Source of the DNA: Epiperipatus broadwayi | Lineage: Eukaryota > Onychophora > Udeonychophora > Euonychophora > Peripatidae | Length of the DNA stretch: 64,000 nucleotides | Direction: 5' to 3' | Assembly: GCA_028023455.1 (NCBI GenBank) | Contig: JAQFVV010000353.1 | Span: forward strand, 551,001 to 615,000 | In this document: piece after piece, positions 22,211 to 33,200 of the stretch | Position numbering within the stretch: the stretch's first letter is position 1 | Layout of the letters: each line of letters opens with the position of its first letter | Translations under genes and position numbers: made by a program | Notes under the pieces: model-generated | The model's input: the letters and a program-made list of their open reading frames with translations, nothing else | What the model was told of the DNA's origin: nothing | Databases searched by the model: none

Positions 22211-23275
22211 TTAATCAGGAAAATTGCTTGAATGAATGGGAGAAAAATTGGTAAATGTAGCAAAGTAAAGAAATTAACAGTATTTTCATATAATGAATAT
22301 GATGTAGCTAGAATTGTATGGAAGAGAGTTGCAGTAGCAGGGTTAACATATGGTAATGATGCATTGTGTTAGTAAAAGGGTCTTAGATTATTTAGAGAAA
22401 GTACAAAGGGAAGTAGGAAGACATGCATTAGATGCAGAGATGTTGACAGCAAATGAGGCAATTCAAGGAGAAATGGGATGGTCAAGTTTTTATATGAGAG
22501 ATGCAAAAAGTAAAATGAAAATGTTTGGTAGGTTGCAGTTTATGGATAGTAAAAGAATAGCCAAAATAGTGTTTAATTGGGTAATGAGTAAAAGGCAGGT
22601 AACAAGATGGGTGAGAAAGGTAATGTGGTATGCAAAAGATTTGGATAAAGAATTTATATCAGTATACTTGTATAAAAGGTGGGATGATTGTGTTAGGAGG
22701 ATTGTTGAGTGTTATAGTGGTAAGGAATGGGATAAAAGAATAGAAGCATTAACAAAACAGGGAGTTGGAGATCTAGTATGGAGGGTAAGAAGAGTTTAAA
22801 TATATATAGAAGTAAATCGAACATTGGATGCAAGTTAATTTATGATAATAGTAAGGAAAGTAGTTTATTGTTTAAGGCTCGAATGATATCTTTAGCAACA
22901 AGAAAATATACATGTAAATGGAAAACTATGGGTGATTTACTGTGCAAATTGTGTAAGGAAGGTATAGAAAATATTAGGCATCTGTTGATTGAATTTAAAT
23001 GCTTGAAAGCAAAAAGGGTATAGATAATGAAGTTATGGGAGAATAGATATGAACAAAGTGATTATATAGAAAGGGAGTTATTGGTTTTTATGCTGGGGTT
23101 GTGAAAAGATAAGGGGGGTTTAGATATAAAGGCCATAGAGTTGACAAAGATTGTGTTGTGGAAATGGGATGGGGCAGAATATGGGAAGACTTCGAGTGGG
23201 GAATGGAAAATAATGTGGCTAACAGGTTTATCCAGGCATAATTGTTGAGATATTCTTGACTTCATTTAAGGAGAA
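22211..23275 (+). pseudogene. LINE C-terminal region with zinc knuckle
   Basis: After the RT, 22350-22799 encodes MVMMHCVSKRVLDYLEKVQR onward, a helical basic region that includes WVMSKRQVTRWVRK. The next open piece carries CKLCKEGIENIRHLLIEFKC at about 22944-23003. This C-x2-C-x7-H pattern is the LINE zinc-binding motif, with the final Cys displaced. Weak homology continues to about 23270 (ALELTK-like and WKWDGAEYG stretches) across one stop. Confidence 0.8.
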
Positions 23276-23293
23276 GCCAAAATACATCACATC

Positions 23294-23342
23294 ACAAGCT
23301 TTGTTTATATAAACTCTCAGCGTTTATGTAAACAAAGCTTGT
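23294..23342. other. 22-bp-stem hairpin after the LINE
   Basis: acaagctttgtttatataaa and its inverted partner (to 23342, aacaaagcttgt) are separated by only ctcag (23316-23320). Two mismatches occur in 22 pairs. It could be a 3'-end structure of the LINE RNA or a small independent palindrome. Confidence 0.75.
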
Positions 23343-23344
23343 TA

Positions 23345-24120
23345 GTGAGCTATTGGTAAAGCTCCATCTAGTGATCATATATATATAAGTAAAAGTAAAT
23401 AAATTATTTCAAAATAGTACTATAATATGATACAGAGAAAATTTACAAAAAGAATTAAAAGTTTAAAGAATAAAATTACAAAATTTGACAAATAATTTGT
23501 TAAGATGCCAATAAAATAATAAATGATAATGAAATAATTTTTATGGCACTACTAACAGTTTTCACCCTCATCTTTAAAAATTATAAATTAATTCACATTT
23601 TTTTTATTATTTATTTCTTATGAAAGAGAAAGTACTAGTCACATTCCCCCCAAAAAAACTTTGCTTCAAAAGTATTTCAAAATAATAATGATGATGATGA
23701 TGATGATAATGATAATAATAATAATTTATTATGTAATATTGAAAAAAATGCAAGTACTAGTTTTTAATAATTTTTGTAAATTCTTTAAGTTTTTCATGAA
23801 GAGAAATTATGAAGCACTCAAGTTAAATAACAAAAAAACTGCTAATTTAGAAAAAGGTTCAATACTAAAATGTTAAGAATGTATTTTAAAAGTATAATTA
23901 TAAGAAGCACTCTTTTATTAGAGTTAATACTAACATTTATATCAGATCAGAGAGAATAATTTATCAAATGTTTTTTAAAGATATCAAAATAAATAAATAA
24001 AATAATTAGTAATGCTATAAATAAGAGAGCAATAAATGTTAACATTAACAGAAAAGTAACTCAGTTAGTTGAAGTAATAGTATTAATGAAAACATAAGGA
24101 TAGAAAATTTATTGTAGATA
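23345..24120. other. AT-rich spacer with a GAT/AAT microsatellite
   Basis: A short trinucleotide tract (gatgat then aataat) lies at about 23686-23724. Otherwise nothing is recognisable. Confidence 0.5.
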
Positions 24121-24124
24121 ATAA

Positions 24125-24250
24125 TAAGATCAGATATTTTACGGTAATATCTCCACACTAAAACCCAATATATTTATATTATTATATTTATTTCTATACT
24201 TAGCGCTTTCGAAGGAACGATGCCTTCATTTTCAAAGCTATAGATAGATA
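24125..24250 (-). repeat. PLE-like tail repeat with stem plus GAAA
   Basis: On the minus strand, GAAGG (24227-24223), loop CATCGTT, CCTTC (24215-24211) and GAAA (24210-24207) follow one another and lead into gcgctaagtatag. The layout parallels the hammerhead-like core at 12.47 kb, but the CTGATGA box is not preserved (tttgaaaat instead). Confidence 0.45.
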
Positions 24251-24254
24251 GTTC

Positions 24255-25195
24255 TAATAATGATGTTCAATTTATTTATTTAAACCAGCAAATGCAAATT
24301 ATTCAAATCAGGTCTGCCATTTCTTCAAGATTGCATAAAGATTAAATATAATATTTTAAATTCCACTAGATTATTGAGCTTAAAAATAACTGGTGCATTT
24401 TAATCTTAACTGTTGAAATGTCTGGTATACAAATTTTTAAATTAATTAAAATATAGAAACCGATTGGGGATCATGTATTGCCTTGTTCATAATATTTGCA
24501 TATTCTTAAAAAAATGTTTTAATTTGAACTTAAATGTGTGTTGTAATTAATACAAGCAAGCAAATTTCTTTGTATAGCAAATAAAATGGAACAAAATCAT
24601 CTCAAATCATAAGAATGTCTATGATGAGATTTAAAATCATTATTTTAATTTTAAAAAATTAACAATCTTTGGAAAAAGCTATTGGAGGATAAAAAAAAAT
24701 TTTTTAAAATTTCTCAACCAATAGAATTTAAGATTGAGGAGAAAATAAAAAAGAAGTAAAGATTTTAAATCTCACCCCATGCATTCTTATGATTTGGGAG
24801 GAAGGAAACTCTGAGAATAGTAGTTGTTATTGTACTGAAACCCCATCTGTTTAGTGATTATATTCTGACTCTAGATGAGGCAGTATTTTTTATACAGTTA
24901 ATATTCTACTTTTAATACTAAAGCTAATTGTTCTAGTCTTATAGACAACTAAGTTCATAATTAAATAAAAATTATAACTCATAACAGCAAATCATTTTTA
25001 CAAGTCTGCCAAGATTTATGATTATTAAAACTAAGTTAGTTAATAAATAATATTTAAACAAAAAATAAAAGAGAATGTCTCTTTCTTTGATGATGATCAT
25101 AAGTATATAATACAGGCTTTCTACAATCCCATCAAAAAAATTTCTATTTACATTTAATATCCCTAATTTGATTATTAATTATAAACCCATTTCTT
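24255..25195. other. AT-rich spacer
   Basis: No feature can be supported. A short inverted echo (tcataagaatg at 24608-24618 and cattcttatga at 24782-24792) encloses 160 bp, including tcttaatcttaaat-like stretches. It could be a small decayed MITE. Confidence 0.4.
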
Positions 25196-25199
25196 TCCA

Positions 25200-25425
25200 T
25201 AATAAATGACATCAACAACATCTAATAGTGCTAATGTTTAAATGTAAATTAAATTAATCTTGTGACATTAAATTCCATTTATAAATTATTTAATTCTAAA
25301 TTACATAAATAATAATACTAATATTACTTCTAACTAGGTGTTATCAAATAAAAGCAAATATCCTAAGTTTTTAGCCATGACCCTACCCTGAAGAACTCAA
25401 TCAGTGAACAGTATCAATCAATATT
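25200..25425 (+). repeat. Family G fragment
   Basis: It shares gtgacattaaattccattt, ttatttaattctaaa and the later cctaagtttttagccatga block with 45.9-46.1 kb (gtgtcattaaattccattt and on), in the same orientation. It is therefore a detached internal piece of the 44.9-46.4 kb element. Confidence 0.6.
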
Positions 25426-26240
25426 ATGGATGATACCTAATTATGGTGTAAAATTAAATCTTGATTACACATCAGAAATTACATTTATAAAAGAAATCCA
25501 CAATCAGAGAGAGAGACAACAAGAGTAATATATTTTTGTGCACAAAATATTTTGATGGTCACTTAATTCAACTAATCAACAAAAATAAAATTTAATATAC
25601 AATTGTCAAAAATAATTGCATAATTTTAATTTTCAAGCATAAAGCCTAACTAATGTTATTTTCTTTCTTAAAGAAACCTCAAATAATAATAGTAAATATG
25701 AGTAATAATATTTCCTCATTTCATTACATTAGATTATAAAATTATAAAATTTGTACAAAAAATATATGTTAAACTTTTTTTTACTTAAAGTTATAATTTT
25801 TGTAAAACTTATTCTTGTAATATCTTCTAAAAATTGTCCTATAGTTTGCAATTATTACCATTTTTTTAAAAAAAAAACTTTTATATATATTTTAGGTATA
25901 CTCCAATATAAACTTTTTTGTCATTTATATATCTGATGTATGCATTTTATTCCAAACATGAGAAGCCAATAGGCTTTCTTTTTAATTAATCCAACAGCAA
26001 CTTAAGTAAATTTTATAGGTATTTCTTTTTCCCTTAAAAATGTTACAATAAAATATATTGTTAAGTTGTGTATTTATATACTTTAGTTGTTTGTTTATAA
26101 AGCTTTTAACTTTTTTATAAAATTTGCTTTTAAGAAATGTATTCATTCCATCTATGATTTTTTAGGTGTACTCTTTTGGAATAAAAATAATGTAGCAATA
26201 CACAATGTATGGAAGCCTCTAATTAATCTTGCTCTTAGGA
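25426..26240. other. AT-rich spacer
   Basis: A short AG tract (gagagagaga) lies near 25508. No coding or RNA signal is seen. Confidence 0.5.
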
Positions 26241-26426
<186 letters not shown>

Positions 26427-26515
26427 TAGGCTCGTTATAAAAAAAAATTGGAGGACTCAGGAGGATTTGAACCAACCCTCATATATAAATATATCAAATT
26501 TCTACTATATGTTAC
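26427..26515 (-). mobile_element. Short SINE-like head adjoining the AAT array
   Basis: On the minus strand a box-B-like ggttggttcaaatcctcctg lies before ccaattttttt, ataacgagccta and then (ATT)62. Head, short body and trinucleotide tail are the order of a SINE whose tail expanded. The box A side is weak. Confidence 0.5.
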
Positions 26516-26517
26516 CT

Positions 26518-26815
26518 TTGGCAGAATAGCACAGTTGATAGAGCGTTTGCCTTAAATTCAATATTCAAAAATCTAAAGGTGTGAGTTCAACTTCTAAACG
26601 AATATTGTCACTGTGCATATAGGCCAGCAACATCTGAAGAAGAGTGCAGAATAATACTTAGTAACTCGAAACGTTGTGTAATAATTACTAACCTGTATTG
26701 TCTATTTGTGTGTTATTACTAACAAGTTGTTTGTATTTGGAAAGTTTAAATAAAGTTTAAAATTTTCTATACATTCAACATTCACTCATAAATGATGAAA
26801 ATAGTCCAACATATC
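26518..26815 (+). mobile_element. tRNA-derived SINE, family E, copy 1
   Basis: The head carries box A (tagcacagttgatagagcg) and, 40 nt on, a box B relic (ggtgtgagttcaactt). The body has ccagcaacatctgaagaaga, then a GAGT..ACTC stem, cgaaacgttgtg, and the tail block taacaagttgtttgtatttg followed by aaataaagttt. The end shares aatgatgaaaatagtccaac with the other E copies. It is about 295 bp and has no ORF. It is presumably mobilised by a LINE. Confidence 0.8.
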
Positions 26816-27162
26816 ACATCTTATAATATGTTCTTTTTCTCATGAGAGTTAGATTCCTATTCAGTTTTTTTTTATAATTATTGCATTAAAATATTGTTGA
26901 TACTATTAAATAAATAGTCTCACATCAGATTTAAAAATAAAAATTTTAAAAGAAAACTATTTTAATATTTAAAACAAATTTTCTGACACTTTTTTAAATA
27001 TAAAATTGTGACGTTGTGTTCTAAAAGTAGATTATAATTCACCAATCATACCCTTTTGATGTTTAAGCTAATTATGTGTTCAATAATTCAAGTTATACCT
27101 TTATTGGTTTTTAAGAAGAAAAACATTAAATTTTTCATAAAAAAGGTAGTAAAACTTTTTTT
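26816..27162. other. AT-rich spacer
   Basis: Nothing is recognisable between SINE E and the C SINE target duplication. Confidence 0.5.
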
Positions 27163-27175
27163 TAATAACTGATTT

Positions 27176-27292
27176 CCTCCCCCCCCCCCCCATATGTCAT
27201 AGCATCGGCCGGGACGCGAACTCACAACCGTCTGCAACCAACTACTTGCTTGCAAGGCAGATGCGATGATCTCTCGGCTAACAACGCTTGAC
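27176..27292 (-). mobile_element. tRNA-derived SINE, family C, copy 3
   Basis: The minus strand runs gtcaagcgttgttagccgag, cttgcaagcaag, box B tgagttcgcgtcccggcc, gatgctatgacatatg and then a run of 13 G. A perfect 13-bp target duplication, taataactgattt, flanks it at 27163-27175 and 27293-27305. The G-run lies inside the duplication, so it belongs to the element. Confidence 0.93.
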
Positions 27293-27305
27293 TAATAACT
27301 GATTT

Positions 27306-29450
27306 TACAAGCCTATTAAAGTAAAAAAAATGATAAAATTACTGCTATTATTTTTTTCTAATAAAATTGATAATATCATTAATCCCAGTGTTGTATATAT
27401 ATAAATAAAATTCTCAATTCCCCTCATATACAGAGAAAAAGCATCCATATTATTAAGTAGCTAAAGATAATAAAAAAATTGAGTTATAGATTGAAGATAA
27501 AAAGGAGATTTTTTAAATATTAGTTGGTTAATATGGAGTGTTAGTATTAAATATAAGATATATTAACGCTTGACTTATCTTTGCTTAAGTATATTTGTTT
27601 ATGGCTACATTGTTTAGGAGTTACTTGAATAATTTTTTTTTCTATTTTACAGGAATGTACTCTGCTATAATATGTATATATGAAATAGATCTTGTATATA
27701 TATATATATATTCATAAACCTTTATAATAAATCAATGATTCTGATAATAAATTTAAACATTAATTAATGTTCCAACTAAAAGCTTTTTAGAAAATTAATA
27801 AATCAGATTTAATTTATTATCATTTTTAGTTTGTTAAACTATATTTAGTTCTATAAAAGAAAATTTATGTTTAAGTAACTACTTATAAAAGATCTTTTTT
27901 TTTAAACGAAATGTAATCAAATATGTGCTTAGTATTTTTAGTTTAATATACAGTACATATTTTTCCCGAGCATTTGTAATTTTCTTTGTGCATATTTTAA
28001 AAAAACAGGTTAAAGTCTTCCTCATCAAACATCCAACTTTTTTTTCTGTCAAATCAATCATAAAGTTCTTCAAAGTGTAAATATTGGTTTAAAGCAACCA
28101 TCTTGTTTGTCTTCTTTTTTTTTCGCATTACATTTTTTCCAAATCCCTGTTGTTATATTCACTCATCTGAGGATTCCACACACACACTGATTTACACATC
28201 ACACAAAAAAACTTATCAACAATAAAATATAAACATGTAGATATTTTTTAGTTGCAAAAACAAATAAAAATTTGAATGTATTGTATATGAATACACATAT
28301 ATACCTGAAGCAAAAAGTAATAAATTTTCACAATTTGAAAAGAAAAAAAAACATTTTTCAAGCTTGTAAAATATCTCTGTTTGCAGACTGCTTCCTTCGC
28401 TTTAAGATCTTGGCTGAGGTAAAATATTATTTTACATGGATTATAAAAAAATATTTTTATTAAAAACGTGCATATTTCAAAAATTTATTAGTGTAAAATT
28501 CAAAAGAAAAAAGATATAAATATAAAAAGTAACAAAATGCATTCAGTTAAATGTATAGTTTTTATGAATTTGTGAATATATATATTTAATGCAAGTTTGA
28601 TGTATAAACGTGATTATTTTTAAACACATATTTCTATGGTGATTTAAACAATAGTATTCGCTATGTAGTTTGGAATTATATGCAACTCGGTTTTAACCAT
28701 TTGTGACTATCCATTATAGACATTCTTGCAAATAATTAAATGGATAAAAATAAAATTGTGTTTAAATAAATAAAACCCGAACGATGTATATATTAAGTAT
28801 TAGGTTTTAAATCAAGGTAATAAACCACTATATCCAACCTATAATCTTTGAAGTGTGATTTGTCATTGGTTATCATCTGCGTATTCCATCATCTCAATAT
28901 TTATAAGCTACATCTTATTCTCAAATAATGGTGCTCATTTCTCATAATTTTGGTGATCTACCAGTGTAGAAGGTTTAAAAAATATCATTTTATTATTAAT
29001 TGTAATAAATCATCAAATAGAAAATATCTCAGACAAGTATGTGGTGTTCAAGCACCACAAATCACAGGTTGATCTTTAATCCAGAGAACTTCAGCATGCA
29101 CTAAATTACCCAAAGCACAAGTCTCATTTGCTGTCCAAGTATCCTTTCAAAAAAACTCTTGCAATGTACTAAATATGGTTTTTTTCAGAACCAGTAAGAT
29201 TTGTTTTTCCTTGGTGTTACTGGTTCCACACTAACAGATTCAAAACATGCATGTTTACTGTTCTCATCTGTATTAAAAATGAAATTTAGTAGATATGTTC
29301 TTGCAGTCAAATATAGAGTATATACGTCATAGCAACTGACTAAAATCTATGCCTTAAAAGATTAATTCAGTTACAAATGTTAGTAGGAATTACTATAATA
29401 TTACAATTGACTTATACATTGAGTATACTGATTGTATACTATAATAAATA
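27306..29450. other. AT-rich spacer
   Basis: There are (TA)n tracts near 27695. No frame, RNA or repeat family can be supported. The stretch 29036-29260 is a little GC-richer and contains a ggtgttcaagcacc hairpin (29042-29055). Confidence 0.5.
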
Positions 29451-29451
29451 G

Positions 29452-29692
29452 AAGAATTTGAACTTAGGATTTTCAGTCTATTTTCATTCTCCACTTCATC
29501 TCAAACAACTGATACACATAATCACACACATGCAAAAAAGATAAAAAAATCCATAATAATTGTATTTTGTACAGAACCAGCACTCATCATTTGGGCCAGA
29601 TCATAATCTCCCACACACATGTACAATCAGTGCTTGGCTTATTTTAAGATAACAATTCCTTAAATTTTAATGGACAAGCCTCAATCGTAACC
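29452..29692 (-). repeat. Family B, copy 2
   Basis: The blocks follow the minus-strand B order: tttgaacttagg, then catctcaaacaactgatacac, accagcactcatcatttggg, ccagatcataatctcccac and aatggacaagcctcaat. It is truncated at the inner end. Confidence 0.75.
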
Positions 29693-31215
29693 TTATTAAA
29701 AAAGAAATGTCTTAATAAATTTTTAGCACATTCAAATTTTACTTTCATATTTTAATTGTAGAATATTTTCTTCTAATTTACACTCAAAATATTATTAATA
29801 AGTATTGATTTTATAGTTAAAATATCGTGATGATTATTTTCTTGTTCACTGATAAAAAAATAATAAAATTAGAAATTAATTAACAATATACATATACTAT
29901 AAATTCCAGCAGTTTAATAAAATAATGTATATAAATGATTATATATGTATATTTGTATGTAAGAATATACATAAATTATAAATCAATTACTAATATTTAA
30001 TTTTAAATTAAATTCAAGTATAATATACATATAAAAGCAATATTTCAATTTAAATTAGTGTACTTAATATATTGTATTTTACATATGTGTGTGGGTGGAC
30101 GTGTGATTATAGAGTGTAATATTAGTTAGCATTCAAGAGTTATATATTTATTGTTTATTCTTGTTCTGTGTAATATATGTATACATACGACTACAGTTTG
30201 AATATATTTGTACGCATGTGCGTATACATCGGACAAGATGTCTTGACCAATATAAAAAAAAATTAAAACTGCTATTATTAAAAAAAAAAACCTATAATTA
30301 TAAAGCACTTTATGGAATAAATAATTAAAATTAAAGCAGAAACTGGAAAGTGAGTATGACATATAGAAATAAATCTACACACACACATTTCCACTGATTT
30401 GATATTGATTTGAATAAATATCATTGTTTTATTTACTATTCATATAAGATCTTAGATTCATTTTTTATTTGCTAAGTCGGTTTCTTTGGTATTGCATTAA
30501 TATATAATTAGCACTTCTAAGTCAAAATTAATGTTCCTATTTATAATATATATATATGTGTGTGTGTGTAACTGATCAAACTAATCCACAGCACATCTAA
30601 TTTGAATTTCATACACTTGTGAGTTAACAAACAAAGTAAAATTTGGGATTGATCTAAAAATTATAAGTTGTAGATAGAAATAAATGGATTAAACTAAAAT
30701 AGATTTTTATCTAATAGTATGTAATTGATGACCATGGAATACATATATATTTGCATATGGTGATGCAATAGTCAAATTTATTTTTAAAAAATACTATATC
30801 CTGTGAGATTATATATATTTATTTCATCTTTGATTTCCTTATGATGTGATTAATATTAAAACAAATTATAAAATTTTATATTTTAGTATTAGTCCGTTTA
30901 AAAGTGATCTTAAAAATGGTTTATTAACTGTTTTTATATAGTACTGATGTTTTTTTATATAGTGATATTGAGGTGAATGAAATTTTAATAAATGGTTAAC
31001 TATTTAGTGCAGTTGGTATTAACTAAAGTAAATTTAATTGTTATAGTTCAAGTGTTTAACTTATAAGTGTTAAACTTAAAATTAAAAAATGAAACTAAAA
31101 TTATAACTCAAAGAAAAAGCTGATAGTAATTTGTAATAAAGACTAGAATGGAAAATAGCTTGATAAAATAAAATCTATGTATGAATCGTTATTCTTTTTA
31201 TTTTCCAATCTTATT
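29693..31215. other. AT-rich spacer
   Basis: A (TA)n/(TG)n tract lies at about 30547-30570. No other feature is seen. Confidence 0.5.
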
Positions 31216-31217
31216 TA

Positions 31218-31590
31218 TAATATATAGGATATATGAGCACATACATTCACATGACTCACCACTTACCACTCTATCTCATAACACTTGAACACTTATATGT
31301 CGAAAAGATAAATAATCACCAATATATGTATTTCATGCTAAAACAGCAATCATCAGTTGGTCCAGATTATCATCTTTACACATATATGCTATAAGTGCTC
31401 AGATATATACTAAGATAGCCAATCCTCATACTTTAATGGACAGGCTTCAATCTACTCCACACTCCAACTCTTCAACTATCCATCCAATTGAAAATCTGAT
31501 GATGGAATGCTCAAAGGCCACCTGAAGCTGAGATTCTCATCACACCCACGTTGACCTAAAGTCAATCTGACGCTCATATTTTTATATTAA
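31218..31590 (-). repeat. Family B, copy 3 (nearly full length)
   Basis: It matches the 54.5-kb copy over about 360 bp in the same orientation, including ccactctatctcataacact, aaaagataaataatcaccaa, ctccaactcttcaac and cacccacgttgacctaaagt. It is one of the clearest copies for deriving a consensus. Confidence 0.85.
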
Positions 31591-31788
31591 TTTTTAGGGA
31601 TGTTTGACTTTCAGAAAGTAATCAAAATATCTTAAATGTACAAGTAGTAACTGATTTTCCAAAAGCAGTTGAAGCATTTATAGCACAATCAATAAAAATA
31701 AACAAATTAGAGTATCATTTGTAAATTATATTAAACGTAATTATAGCTTTATTTAAAAATTTTAAGGTTGACATTGAATTATAAAATC

Positions 31789-31868
31789 TATAAGTGATCT
31801 GGACCAATGAACACATGCTGGTTCAGCATGAAATATGCGTCTTGGGGATCATTTATCTTTCATATTTT
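31789..31868 (+). repeat. Family B fragment, copy 4
   Basis: It contains gtgatctggaccaatgaac, gctggttcagcatgaaatat and ggggatcatttatcttt, and lies opposite in orientation to copy 3, 200 bp away. Confidence 0.75.
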
Positions 31869-31869
31869 T

Positions 31870-32695
31870 GATTATATGTTTTAGTAATGTGTGATGGAAT
31901 TGTATTTACTAAATACATATATTAAAAAAAAATTGTGATTTCTCTAAAAAGTAATGTACATATGAAGGTGAATTGTAACATGCTACATTGGATTTCTTGA
32001 CATGTATTATGTTTTTAATGTACCTATGGTGTGAGAGGTTGGTCTGACTTCTGGGCTGATGGATGGTTGTGATAGAATTGCAAGCATGATATAACTCATT
32101 GGAAGCTTCAGTTACTTCCAGGTCAGTTACATATAATCTGATTTCCTATTATTTATACAAATACTTAAGTTCACTAAATTATAATCTAAAAGAAAAGGGG
32201 TATATGTTGCAATCAGCATATCCAGAACATGTTAAGTCTGCTTTAAATTGTTATGTTTGATATGCATATATAATGCACCTCATTCTTTAAAATTAATTTT
32301 GAGTTATTTTCTATTTTAGTGCCATCTATAGTAAGCTTGAGTACTCACTGTTTATGAAATGATGATTTCATATAATCTCTAAACTGGTTTCTGAGTTTTA
32401 CTTTTATTAATTCAAACTTGGTAGTCAAAGTTAAATTATGCAATTAGCAACTATATTTAATTTTTTTTTATTATCAAAGGAATGACTTGAAATTTGGTAA
32501 AGTCAAAACTAGTATTCAAGTGGATGTTAATTAAAATGTGCTTTTATCTGGTAACCATTGTCTATTCAAACTTAGAATAGATGGTAATAAAGTACAGAAC
32601 ATTGTATTAAACTAAAATAAAAAATAATATTGTCTTATTAAAAAGCTAAATTATATATATTTTTAAGTTTAATTTTGGTTAAGTTTTAAATGGAA
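31870..32695. other. AT-rich spacer with a GC-richer patch
   Basis: The patch at 32030-32130 (gtgagaggttggtctgactt onward) looks like a decayed repeat. No assignment is possible. Confidence 0.45.
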
Positions 32696-32699
32696 TTTA

Positions 32700-33075
32700 G
32701 TGATAGATTGTTTCCTTATTCATCATCAACCATCATCAATCCACTGCAGGATGAAGGTCTCTCCAAGTTCAATCCTTTTTTCCCATCTTTAGCTTCTCTT
32801 CTCCACATCACCCCTGCACACTTTCTTATTTCATTCATCCATCTCACATGTGGTTTCTTTCTGGTTTTTTTTACAATCTCTTGGAATCCAGTTTAAAATT
32901 TCAATTGTCCATCTATTATCATCTCTTCTAGCAATATGTCCAGCCCAACTCCAGTCTTTTAATTTTTTCAATGAGGTTAGTAACACCTGTTTGTTATCTT
33001 ACCCATACATTGCATTTTCGATCCCTTCTTGTTACTCCCAACATGCATCTCTCCATACTTATTACGTGATACTTT
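32700..33075 (-). pseudogene. RTE-type LINE, C-terminal tail (fragment 4)
   Basis: The minus strand encodes LKDWSWAGHIARRDDNRWTI, then EILNWIPRDCKKNQKE, and near its end RIELGETFILQWIDDG before a stop. WAGHIARR and the final LGE-F-LQWID are hallmarks of RTE-type C-termini and correspond to the tails at 9.4 and 18.6 kb. It ends at the natural protein terminus, so it is a 5'-truncated insertion. One stop interrupts the middle. The open frames on the plus strand here are shadows. Confidence 0.85.
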
Positions 33076-33156
33076 TCAAAGTCAATAAATCTGCTTTTTA
33101 AAATAATGCCATATATAATAATTATTATTTTTATTTATTTGTTAAAGGAATGATCT

Positions 33157-33200
33157 AAATCAGAGAGTGTAAAGGGTTAAATCAGAGAGTGTAAAGGGTT
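33157..33200. repeat. 22-bp tandem duplication
   Basis: aaatcagagagtgtaaagggtt occurs twice without change (33157-33178 and 33179-33200), which indicates a recent duplication. Confidence 0.9.

Larger units (their letters stand above)
20103..23275 (+). mobile_element. Non-LTR retrotransposon, best preserved element of the window
   Basis: This LINE of about 3.2 kb has endonuclease, reverse transcriptase and zinc-knuckle regions in order. The plus strand is strikingly purine-rich throughout, unlike its surroundings. Long open stretches (20103-20561, 20962-21252, 21270-21557, 21544-21906, 22350-22799, 22778-23023) are separated by a few stops and frameshifts, so it is inactive but fairly recent. 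The endonuclease appears N-terminally truncated. The protein differs from the RTE copies here. The clade is not assigned; it is an APE-type element. A 22-bp-stem hairpin lies just beyond its end. Confidence 0.9.

Noticed and set aside
20616-23265. Minus-strand open frames opposite the 20-23 kb LINE (20616-20906, 21510-21692, 21903-22205, 23062-23265)
   Set aside because: They arise because the purine-rich plus strand makes its complement poor in stop codons. The real motifs are on the plus strand.
32690-33101. Two overlapping plus-strand open frames at an RTE fragment
   Set aside because: The minus strand reads clearly as an RTE tail. The plus-strand frames are its shadow.
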